DNA of 64,000 nt. Source: Asterias rubens (Eukaryota > Echinodermata > Asteroidea > Forcipulatida > Asteriidae). Shown here in pieces: positions 24,701-34,544 of the stretch. Position 1 is the stretch's first letter. Each line of letters begins with the position of its first letter. The stretch spans positions 15,774,156 to 15,838,155 of the forward strand of contig NC_047070.1 in NCBI RefSeq assembly GCF_902459465.1, in the 5' to 3' direction. A program made the position numbers and the translations under genes. The notes under the pieces are model-generated. The model was not told the DNA's origin. It was given only the letters and a program-made list of their open reading frames with translations, and did not search any database.

Positions 24701-25559
24701 AAACCTAGAAAGAAATACTTGTTCCTGTTCTGCTTCTTATGATGTAATGGAAAAGTCATAAAAAGAATTTTCAACAAACAAATCTAAAATCAAGATCTAA
24801 ATCAAACATGTTTATGATTATCTATTATTATCAAAATTGTTGTACAGTTCCATCTCTTGATGAGTTTGTTTGTTCTTGTTGATTCTTCAAGGTGATAGCA
24901 TATTTCACGATGTGCCTTTGGTTGGTACCATTCGGTTTCTTTATCTCACTGTCAGCAAATGATAACATTCTCCCAACAACACACATGCCTGCCACTGAAG
25001 GAAGTAAGTACATGATGGCATAGACTGCCTACTATAGATGGATTGCACTATTGGTTCATCATCCATAGTGTTTGATGAAATAGGCACGCGTGCAAGGCTA
25101 TCATTGGCTAAGAGCTGTGCGTAGAGCGTACACGTATGCACTTTTGCATTGTTTATCATCAGATATGGCGGTTGATGCGCTTAGTGCAATCCATCTATTG
25201 GTTTACCCTTAAAGGTTGAAATTATTTTGAACAGTCAATTGTCATCAGAACTTGACAGTTAAAGGTTGGTAAATTTTCTTTCAAGTTGGGGGGGGGGGTA
25301 GATTTCATCTGGTTTAGAAATTCTTATCCAAGATGCCTAAAATCTTGGAGGTAAAAGATGCATCCTGATTTGATAAGCCAAGTTTTTTTTTTTCATGTTT
25401 AAATTTATTTTCACTGTGTTTCTCTTTGTTATCTCTGCAGAGAAATCAGATGATCTCGTCACAAGCTATTTCAACAAGAAAAGTAAACGCAGTGGGATTC
25501 TATCGGTATTTGACATGCTTAAGGATACAATCATCCCAGAGAGAACTAAGCGTTTCTAG
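21776..25559 (+). CDS. TEX261: TEX261 / SVP26-family ER export membrane protein
   Basis: The family (yeast Svp26, human TEX261) consists of small multi-pass ER/early-Golgi proteins acting as COPII cargo adaptors. Exons are 21776-21845, 22770-22849, 23659-23812, 24205-24272, 24892-25003 and 25441-25559. The phases join cleanly to 200 aa, against 196 in human. The start MWFLIILSWL matches the human N-terminus. Other conserved blocks are AAGLYYLAEL, the LKTFPFIELSSP segment, VNHYLAFQYF and the C-terminal DDLVTSYFNK. About five hydrophobic segments are visible, and the C-terminus is basic (PERTKRF). A longer upstream frame exists from 21725 but has no ATG. The gene is head-to-head with NEURL1 and convergent with ANKRD53. 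Introns 3 and 5 and the one after exon 4 carry SINE or inverted-repeat insertions. Confidence 0.96.
23903..24062 (+). repeat. tRNA-derived SINE (second family)
   Basis: GGTCTAGTTGGTATGGTATG resembles an A-box region and GTGGGTTCAAATCCCACCC is a perfect B box with T-stem pairing. The body continues with ACACATCGGTGTATATGGG. Copies at 37010, 38741 and 47669 share both parts. Located in TEX261 intron 3. Confidence 0.7.
24321..24569. mobile_element. Foldback element with CCTGGGCCCAATTTCATAG ends
   Basis: The left end CCTGGGCCCAATTTCATAGA followed by GCTGCTAAGCAC is repeated in perfect inverted orientation at 24538-24569, giving a 249-bp element. Inner segments (GGATTACCAACCAAATTTCC and its complement) are also inverted, so nearly the whole element folds on itself. 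Lies in TEX261 intron 4. Related copies at 42503-42689 and 58857. Confidence 0.9.
25034..25198. mobile_element. 165-bp MITE in TEX261 intron 5
   Basis: ATAGATGGATTGCACTA at the left end is perfectly inverted as TAGTGCAATCCATCTAT at the right end. The interior has no ORF. Confidence 0.8.
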
Positions 25560-28500
25560 TCCTCAGTCAGACCAACATGGTATCAGGTGCTTAGCAACTA
25601 GACCTATCCTAAAGACCATTGTCATACTGCTACTATCTTGGTCATGTTCCCCCTATTCGTTAACTGCAACGAATGCTTATATTCATTGAAAAGGAACTAT
25701 ACTATTTCTTCCCTCACCTCAAGCTCAGTTTGGTTACATTGAGTGGAGTGAGAGAAAATCAAGATGGCCGCACCATGAAAAATGTTTATAGCATGTATTG
25801 TAGTTCCCAGTAGACGCCATCTTTATGGGCAACTTGGGTTTTGGCTTTGTGCTGCATCAAGCATTGTAGTATTTCTAGTCTACACAGCCAAATGGTTCAC
25901 AGGCAAACGTGCTGCAACGCAATATTTATACCTAAAGCATAAATGTTCGTTTTAAAATAGTGTTTCTTTGCCGGTGAAGATGGCTGCCTTTACACTGTGT
26001 GACGTTAAAGGGGAACTATGTACATGTATTGAACCAGTTTTGCCATTTCTTTTTGCCAATTAAAGCTATTTCCTAAAGAAAGTCGCACCTTTTCTGGAAA
26101 AATAACGAGGCATTGTCAAAGCTTTATATGATTTACTCTAGTATGAAAATCAAAGATTACCGCCAGTTCTTTTATTGTCTCCCAGCATTCCTACTTGGTG
26201 ATAACCAAGTGAGAAAAAACCTCAGACCTTCCTCCACCTTCAGACAAGTCATGAATCTTAATGATTTTCTCAAACCTGTCTAAATTTAAGAAGAGGCAGA
26301 GCTGTCGAAAGGGTTTAAGATGCTTAGTTTGTCTTGATAACTCATAACCTTTGGTATGGGCAAAAACTATGAAATGAAAAAACTTGGGGATTTAAAAGTG
26401 TACATTATGAAATAAATATAATTGGAAAGATTTTTGAAGCGGAATGTAATGATTCAAAGTATCTCTCGAAATTGTGTGGTTTCCTTATGCTTTTTGAACT
26501 AACAAAGTAAAAAATTATTCCACAAAATGGCAGACTTTTTTAGCTTACAAAGTTAACAACAAAACCAGACAATTTGAATTGATACTTGCGTGAATTATAT
26601 TGAAATTTACTTTCAAAACGTGTATTCCAACGGACCATATTCATTTCATAACAAATGCTTTTATAAGCCCAAAGCTACCAATCCAAGGCAACGTGTCCCT
26701 TAAATCTTTCAACTCATTTCATCAACGTTTCATTGTAAAGTTTGATTTATTATTTTATGCAAAAGTGCTACACGTATCTGAGCATTGAACATTTTGAACT
26801 TTAATGGTTCATTGCTGTCAGGTACGGACTGTAAAAATTAAAATTTAGACTAAATGTTTTGTGGACCAAGTCTACTAGTATGTGATATGCATGTAAATGT
26901 CATTGATAATTACAGAGAGCCAGTCTCTGTATTATTATTATGAATTTTTTTTTTTTTTTTTTTTTTTGGGGGGGGACTTAGTTTAACTGTATTTTTGCCA
27001 AGCATGTAGTTTTGTACATAGCTAATGAGAAGTCAAAGATATTACAAAGTAAATTGACTCTTTAGACAACATTTGAAAAAAATAATAATACTTGTAACAA
27101 AGTTGTGCTTCAATTGGTGTAGACAAGAAGTCTTCACCTTTTTTTAAATCATTCTGATTAAAAAAAAATAATCAGCTATAACTAGTTAGTCTTTTGGAGT
27201 TATTTTGGCATACTGACCTCTTGCATTTACATCTGACGTAACTACTGTCTACCGTGCGCGCCATTGATGAGTCAAACTGTCTGTACATTTTACATGGTAA
27301 GCGTATGTGTGAACACCGCATTGCCTAAAATGCGCTGCGCACTAAGATTATTGTGATGCTGATGTCGGATGAATTGAGTCAGAGGGGATTCAAACAAGAC
27401 AAACTATTATTATTTTTGTACACGTTTAAACACAGGGTTTTAAATGTAAGCACTTGCATCTATGAAGTGATACATTTACATGTGCGTGTTGTATGCTCAG
27501 TTATAATAGTCTTAGGGCAACTCATATTCACAAAATAGTTTATATGGAGTTGAAAAATCAAGCCAGGGTCTACTGTAAAATCTTGTGAGTATCTGAATAT
27601 TTTTGGTTAATTTCTTCGAACAATGTTTGAGTACTTTTGGGATTTTCCCTTTCATAAACCTGTTTCTTACAAAGTACTTTTTTAACTAATCTTAACTATA
27701 TAATTGAAATGTTTAAATGTTAAGTCATATTTGAGGAGATTGAGCATTGTAGGTGAGACATTTTGAGAAAATATTTGTGCCTGCAGAGCTTACTTTAATA
27801 ATATTTGGAATGGTTATAACCACTTCCTTTAAAATAAAGTTATAACAATTGAAATAATGTGTGCTTCTGAGCGCAAACTGTATTTCAATAAGATTGCCAC
27901 AGTTGAGTATAATTGTGCTTTCTTAAAAAATGCATTGTTGTATTCAGATGTTGTAACAAACATCTCTTGAAGTTAAAGTAAAAGGTAGGGTCATAGATTA
28001 GATTTGTGAATGTAATGCTGATTTGTGGGCAAAGTAATTTCACAATCAAGCTGACAGTTTCAGCTGAAGTGTCAACCTATTGAGATATAGACAAAAACTG
28101 CCACAGTATCACAAAAACATTATTAAAAGTTTATACTAGCAACAGTGCACTGCTTCTCATCAAGTAAGTTTCTATGGGTCTTTATTTTTTTAGTGTTTCT
28201 CCAATCTATGACTCGACCTTTAACTAAACAGTATTTGTCAAGGGAATTTAATGTTATGTTTATACAATAAAAATAATCAAAACTGTAGAAAACTGTTTTT
28301 GTAGCGAGTTTTACTGAAGCATGTTTGGTTACAAAAATGTGTCTCTTAACGATGTTTAAAAAATTAAGGGATCTTTTTTGGACTAGTAGATGAGAGGAAA
28401 TGTTGTTACAGTTTTTATTCATTTTACACATTTGTGCTTGTCAATAATGATCAACTTGACAACTGTTCATTTTCATCAATTAAATTTATTTTGTTTTTAT

Positions 28501-28948
28501 AATGGCATAATGTACAAAAATTTGTTTAAAACATTAAAATTGTATACACTTTTCAATTAATTCAAATCACTTAAACTAGAGGCAGAGACTATTTACAAAC
28601 ATTTTGTCATCTTTTGCGTTCTTATCAGAAGAAGTCAAGTAGGAAATGGGTTTTATCCTTTCCAATCATTCCAATGAAGTGTACTCATTGATCAGGCTCA
28701 ATTGCTGGTCAGTTGATACTGATCAGTTGATCACAGGATTAATTGTGATCAGTAGGATCAGGACCGATTGTTGACCAGTTGATCAGGATCAACTGTTAAT
28801 CACTTCAACTGATAACCAGTTGAGTTATCAGTTGAGTTTGATCAGGATCAGCTAATAACCAGTTGAGTTTATTCAGGATCAACTAATAATCAGTTGGTAA
28901 GGATTAACTTGTAATCAGTTAATAAGCTTGTAATCAATTGATTTTTTA
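25560..28948. other. Convergent intergenic region TEX261-ANKRD53
   Basis: Holds the TEX261 3' UTR (AATAAA at about 26410 is one candidate signal) and AT-rich sequence with a T-tract near 26946. No further gene seen. A GATCAGTTGATC-rich repeat at 28680-28945 directly abuts the ANKRD53 stop codon and may lie in its 3' UTR. Confidence 0.45.
28680..28945. repeat. Degenerate GATCAGTTGATCAGGATCAA repeat
   Basis: About 260 bp made of variants of CAGTTGATCAGGATCAACTG and AATCAGTTGAGTT with irregular spacing. The unit is partly self-complementary (TTGATC/GATCAA). Likely a decayed minisatellite. Confidence 0.7.
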
Positions 28949-31900
28949 TCAAAGGACTTCAAATGAATATTTATAACTATGTCCCTCAATAGCCGGGAAC
29001 GTAACAGGTTTAGATAGCTCTTTCATCATCTTAGAGACTCTTTCAACATCAAGATCATGCCAGTTCGAGCTACTGTTCTTACTCGAGTGAGAACTGGAAC
29101 TCGTCTCCAGCAACAAGCGAGCGTTTCCCGGGAATAATTTGGAGTCCAAACAGTCTGAGATGTGAGCGTACATCTCTGCTTCATTCTTGACATCATCTGA
29201 GAATAATCTGCGGTGTTGCGCATCGATAATGTTTTTGCATTTAAACTTTAGAGGACGCTCATGTGGGGAAGGCTTGTGGTGAATAACTTGCTCAACAAGA
29301 TCATCGGGTAAGTCTGGGATGTTGGCCGATTCCAGTCTAGATTTGTTAAAACCATTTGATGCGTTGACGGCAATGCGAGGGATGTTTTTGGATTCCCCTG
29401 CACCTTTAGTCTTTGGTACCTCTTCACGTCTCCTGCCTTGCTTAGCCCTTGGTGACAACCCCTCTGAGACTTTGCCTCTTTCTTGGACCTTAAGTTGCTC
29501 CTTAGTAACTGGTTTGCCTTTTGCCATACTGTTGGCTTTATAAAGACTATTTGTCCCCTTTTTCAAATTGTCTTTCTTAACAACTACTTCTGGCTTAGAT
29601 GTCCGGATTAATGGAGGTCCAATTGGCTTTGGCTTCAATCCTCTCTCGTCAAGCCAGTTTGTGAAAGACAAACTGCCGTAAAATTCTTTCTCAGCCAGCT
29701 TGGATTCCTCCTCGTCCTTCTCATCAGCTTCCTTCAAGGTGCGGAGGTACTTCAACTTCTCCATCTCACCAGCTTGGTATTCTTTCCCCTGTCTCCAACC
29801 CTCAGATGCTAAAATACTGCAAGGAGAAACAAATCAGTACAAATCCTTAGTTTCAAAATAATATATAACAATATAGGATTTGAGGCATTGCATGGTGAGG
29901 TATCAATGTATATTTGGTTTGCGGTAACACCATGTGTGTATAGCCCTGAGCCCGCCAACCACACAACCAATCAGAGCATTGATTGACCTGCAGTGGATCC
30001 ACTGAACCCCTATAAATAAGCCCACTCTTCTCTTACCTCTTCAGTCTCCTGACGATGACTAGAGCAAGCTAGTCGAAACGTTGAGACCAATTTCAGAACT
30101 GACTCCGGGGCAGTACAGTTAATTACGATCCTATAAGCTAAAGTAGTAGTCCAGTCTAATTTCTATACCATCCGCCCTGGTAATAGTTAATAAGCAGGAC
30201 AGTTCTTTTCAGAACTGAGAAGTCTCCCAAACCTCCGATTATCTACTCCACGGCAGTAGAATAAAGCAAGACAGTTCCCTAAGAACAACTCTACCTGGCA
30301 AGTAGATACACACATGGTGTTACCGCAAACCAAATATACAATATATAACAACATACTGTAACTGTATAAGACGGTACATAGACTTGTGGAAAAGTCAGTA
30401 AATGACTGTTTTTATGATAGCGTTCCAACTGTCTCTGTGACACAGGCGATGTTTAATTCTTATATTATTATCATTATTTTTTTAAGTTGAGCTGTATGGA
30501 TTTTAATGCTGGCTTTTTATCCACTATTTGTCGTTAGATTACGTCTATTTTTATTGAGTCTCATTCTTTTTGGTTAAGTGCTGGTTGATTGTTTGCTGTT
30601 TTGATTGTTTGTAATTCTTGCACATTAATTACCTATTGTGTGTTTAAACTGTTTCACCCTTTAGCTATTTTTATACTGTACATGTTCTAGTGCCATTCAA
30701 CCATATCATTTGTCATACTGTTCCATCTTTTGTAGTGTTTTTATGAAATAAGTTCTCGTAAGATTGCTGACTCCTGCTTAGGCTGTTGCTGTTGCGACTA
30801 TGGCCAGAGTATTCGGGGCGCAAGAGCAGTGATCTTGCGAGAGCATTCTTCGTCACACAGAGCTAGCTACTAAGTGCTTTATGCTATCATGACATTAACA
30901 ACTTGCAACAAGTCTAGATGATACATTGAGCATTCTGCACTTCAGCAATGATTGTATCTTCAAACTCTTTTTAACATACCGAGCACACCTCCGGTGACCC
31001 CATATCTTGGCATAGTCCAGTGGGATATGACCTTTGTCATCTGGCAGATCAATGGCAGCATTTGCTTTGATTAGCGCCTCTAAACATCGAACACTGCCCT
31101 CAATTGCTGCCTGGTGTGCGGGTGTCAAATCATCTTCATTAACTCTATTCAAAGTGAAATAATTGAGTCTTATTTAATATAAATAAAAAGAAATATTTAT
31201 TCAAGCTTTTTAATCAATTTGTTTGGGAGGTTGGGTAGTCCTTTTTAGGAATCCTGTTCATCAATACTGACTCATTGCGGAAAATAGTTTCAATAGGGCA
31301 AACTTGAGATGACTTATTCCCGATTCATACTTGAATGTGAATCAAATTTTGATGTTGTGGCTGTTTTTGCAGGGAATGTTTTGCAGGAGTTGAACAAATC
31401 TCATGTTGCGAATCATTTGTTGGGAATTTTTTGACGTCAACATTTGTACTGCATTTGCAGGAAGTATGAACCAGGCTTTATTGCACGAAAAAGTTACAAT
31501 AGGCCAAATTTGAGACAACTTTTATAAGCTGAGACATTTGCCCATCAGTTATCCAAGGTTTGTAAAGATTGACCTAAAACTCACAATGAAGGATTAGCTC
31601 CTTGATCGATCAAATACTGAAGGCACTGTAGAGAACGCTTCCCTGTACGACTGTTGATTGCCAGATGTAGCGGTCTCCATCCTGTGGTGCTTGGTAAATC
31701 CACATCTACACGATACCTCTCGACCAAAAGCTTTAAACATTCTATGCGACCATGGAGTGCTGCCAGATGAATTGCTGCGAGTCCCTGAAAATAAAAATTA
31801 AACATTTCAATTATTGACTTTTTCGTTGACTTGATGAAAAGTTACATACCATTATTTAAAATCGTCAAGACTATCTGGGCTCAAATCGCCACTTATGGAA

Positions 31901-32507
31901 GAAGGGAATTCTGCGCTTACGTCAAACATTTTTCAATGGTCTGCAGGGAATTTTTTTGTTTGTGCACGTGCATACTCAATGTTACTAGGCTTTCCTCACT
32001 CACTCGGCTAGCGCAGAAATGCAAGCATTGCACAGTAATAAGAGTAGAATGGTGATTGAAAGCAGAGCCATGAATTTGGGCCCTGTTATATTGCATGAGT
32101 TGATTCTAAGTAAAAGTAGAGCTCATCCCTGCTTATGTTTACATGGTTTATTTGCGCACCTGATTATTGATATGCAAAATTATGGCAATGTTTGATTTTA
32201 GTTTATTTCAAAAGTAAGACGTTGGTTCGCTCACATTGCGATCATACAGAGATGGATCTCTCCCGGATCTTAATGATTGTTTCAACCAAGCAGTGTCTCC
32301 AATAGCAGCAGCCATAAACTCGTCATTGTCAGAGGTCTGTTGTCGTCCCGATGAAGTGCCACTCAATTTCTTGGTGCTTTGACGGGCTGCCATATCTTTC
32401 TTGAAATTAACACCTTGCACAGAATCCAGTAGTGAGTTTGTTGCGATTGAAGAAGGCGTCTCTGACATAACCGAGGGGGCTAGATGAAGTTTCGGAGGAT
32501 GGCTCAT
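28949..32507 (-). CDS. ANKRD53: Ankyrin repeat protein, ANKRD53-like
   Basis: Human ANKRD53 associates with spindle microtubules in mitosis. Coding exons in transcript order are 32235-32507, 31585-31784, 30980-31144 and 28949-29816. The phases close to 501 aa (human about 530). Residues 1-91 are Ser/Thr-rich and low complexity, ending in an ankyrin-like helix pair (DEFMAAAIGDTAWLKQSL). Exons 2 and 3 (92-212) hold at least three ankyrin repeats, with the motifs GLAAIHLAALHGRIECLKLL, WRPLHLA and LTPAHQAAIEGSVRCLEALI. The last exon starts SEGWRQGKEYQAGEMEKL and continues into a charged, probably coiled stretch, then a Lys-rich disordered tail. I assign orthology from the repeat arrangement plus the C-terminal region and because it adjoins TEX261 tail-to-tail, as in human. 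Divergent from ENO4. Confidence 0.85.
29907..30340 (+). mobile_element. 434-bp element with perfect 34-bp inverted ends
   Basis: TGTATATTTGGTTTGCGGTA and the next 14 bases at the left are perfectly inverted at 30307-30340. The interior is non-coding and carries CTGACGA...GAAACGTTGAGAC at 30044-30087, a signature I associate with Penelope-like retroelement ends carrying hammerhead motifs. Inserted in ANKRD53 intron 3, sense strand opposite to the gene. No target duplication recognised. Confidence 0.8.
30044..30087 (+). ncRNA. Hammerhead-ribozyme-like motif
   Basis: Order of parts: GTCTC (stem I, 30044-30048), CTGACGA (core CUGANGA), one extra T, GACTAG (stem II) with loop AGCAAG and CTAGTC, GAAA (core), CGTT, then GAGAC pairing with GTCTC. 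Stem III would be only the ACGT, compatible with the minimal, possibly dimeric hammerheads described for Penelope-like elements. The extra nucleotide before stem II and the tiny stem III make activity uncertain. Confidence 0.5.
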
Positions 32508-33373
32508 TCTAATATTTCATTTGAAGACTTCTTTGGTTGGTTGGCAGGCCATGGTTATTATGGTTTCTGATGAAGGCCACACAGCACTATAGTGACAACA
32601 AGGAAAGGGAATTGAAGACTTTGGACAATATTTATCGAAGTGATGGTTTTCTTGTTGAAACTTCTCTCATTTTCTTGTTGTGTTGTGATGTATGAACTTG
32701 GCTTTGTGTGTCACCAGGCATTTGTTTCAACAGTAACTTGCTCAGCCATTGACTTGCTTTGTCTCGATAATCCACGGCACGTATTAAAAAAGTTGATCAA
32801 TCAATCAATCCAGAAGGGTGGGGTTCCCCTGCCTGGAATGGAAGTTTATGCTGCAAATCCTCCTCCAGAAATATAAACTGTTTTTGTGGTCATTCCTAAC
32901 TGCAGTTCATTCACTGAAGACAAAGTTTTAAGCTGTTACAGTTTTACTGAATATTAAATGTCAACAAGACTTGAACAACAATGTGTAGACTACATCAAAC
33001 CAGTGTGTTGGGATCAACAATCACACTACCACCACATACGTGTTCCAGTTCATGCACACGTACAAAAAGTACATGTGTGTGCAGCATACAGATGTTTACA
33101 GTTGGTTGCTATGGTGTAACTTCCGGTAAAGTTATTGACCCAAACCAAATTAAAATGTTTATTTTGATTTAATTATGTTTAAAGGTAGGAACTATTCTAT
33201 TATGATACTCAATTCCTTTAAATTACGAGGAAATATAAACTGTGATCTTCCTAAAAAATAAAAAATAAGCTGCTTAATTAATTATTCCCACAATGCAGTT
33301 CGATCCACATAGAAACCAAAACCCAACATGGCGGCGTACACGAATCTGTCAAACTTCTGAATGTGCCCAAAAA
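32508..33373. promoter_or_regulatory. Divergent ANKRD53/ENO4 promoter region and ENO4 5' UTR exon
   Basis: ANKRD53 starts leftward at 32507. A probable non-coding first exon of ENO4 ends at 33373 before a consensus donor (GTAAGT). That exon carries a YY1-like AACATGGCGGC at 33327 onward, a common motif at transcription starts, which also opens a 10-codon uORF. Its matching acceptor (TTTTAG) lies at 34513, just before the ENO4 ATG. An RFX-type half site is annotated separately. Confidence 0.5.
33105..33114 (+). promoter_or_regulatory. RFX X-box-like half site
   Basis: GTTGCTATGG matches the left half and centre of the X-box consensus (GTTGCCATGGNAAC). It is followed by TGTAAC, so the right half is present but displaced by two bases. 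The site sits about 200 bp upstream of the proposed ENO4 first exon, within the divergent spacer. RFX factors drive ciliary genes. The match is imperfect. Confidence 0.35.
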
Positions 33374-34544
33374 GTAAGTATTTAAAGCTCTTTAAACTTT
33401 TGTTTCGTGAGATGTAAAATGTTTTCTACGGGTGTGTTTATAAGTAAAATGTGTAGCTTAAGCTGCGTGGCAGTGCATAAATTTACGCACGTTTTAAAAA
33501 GGGTTTTTTAATTAACGAATGACCAACGGGCAACGTCAACGAACGAACGGGAGAGCGCGACCGGTCGGCCGGCCGGCCGGACGGCCGGACTTTCCCCCAA
33601 CCGCGGCCAGTCGGTGTTGGGTGAATGCAGTACATGTATCAAACTACTCGTAACTCGCTCCGGATAACTTTCCGTATGGCGCCACCACCTTTTCACTCAT
33701 TTTTACAAAAAGGGATATCTCATTGAGGTATTAAATTAGATACTATATTATTTTGTATCGAATGAATTATGAAAAAGTGGTGGCCCCATACGGAAGATTA
33801 TCCCTCCTATATAGCATGTATAGCAGAGAGTGGCCCGTTTGCAAAGGCTTTACTTAGCTTTTACTGACAGTTTCAGTAAAAAAAGCTCTTTACTTAATAA
33901 TAATAGTCTTAGTTTTGCCTACCGACAGAAGAGAGACAGACATGACTGACATTGACAGACAGAGTTGTAAAAAACACTTTAGTTTTAGTAGGTAGAAGTT
34001 AGTTGGTAAACAAAATTACCTTCTACAACTAATTTCTAAATCTTATTTATAATAAAAGAATGATAAAAAACAACCACAAAACAAGTCAAGATAAAAACAA
34101 ATAATTTTGTTAAAAACTGGAGTTAGACTTAGGGCTCGAAATTTAAGACATGCAATTGTAGTTTTACAAAGCTTGGGGTTTTGATAATATTAAGGCAATT
34201 AATCAAATGATTTTGCAAACAAATATACAAAAATAGCGTATATAGAGTAATACTTTACAAAAATTAAATAAATTTTGTTTTCACTTTTGTTTTGAAAGAT
34301 ATTTATTCAGTTAAAAAAATGAACTTGTCCTGTCTTGAATTTACTGTTAAAATTCTAAAGTCACTACTTTCAATTCAATTCATCAAGTTTAACTTTATTT
34401 TTTTAAATCCTTGCTCTACAGTCATTAGGAGTGCAAACAAGGATGTTGGCAACAGCATCTGTGTAATAAATGACTTCTTAATCTTAACGCCTTTCTTTTA
34501 ATATTTATTTTAGGTTTGTGTAGCTATACAAATAATAGGACATC

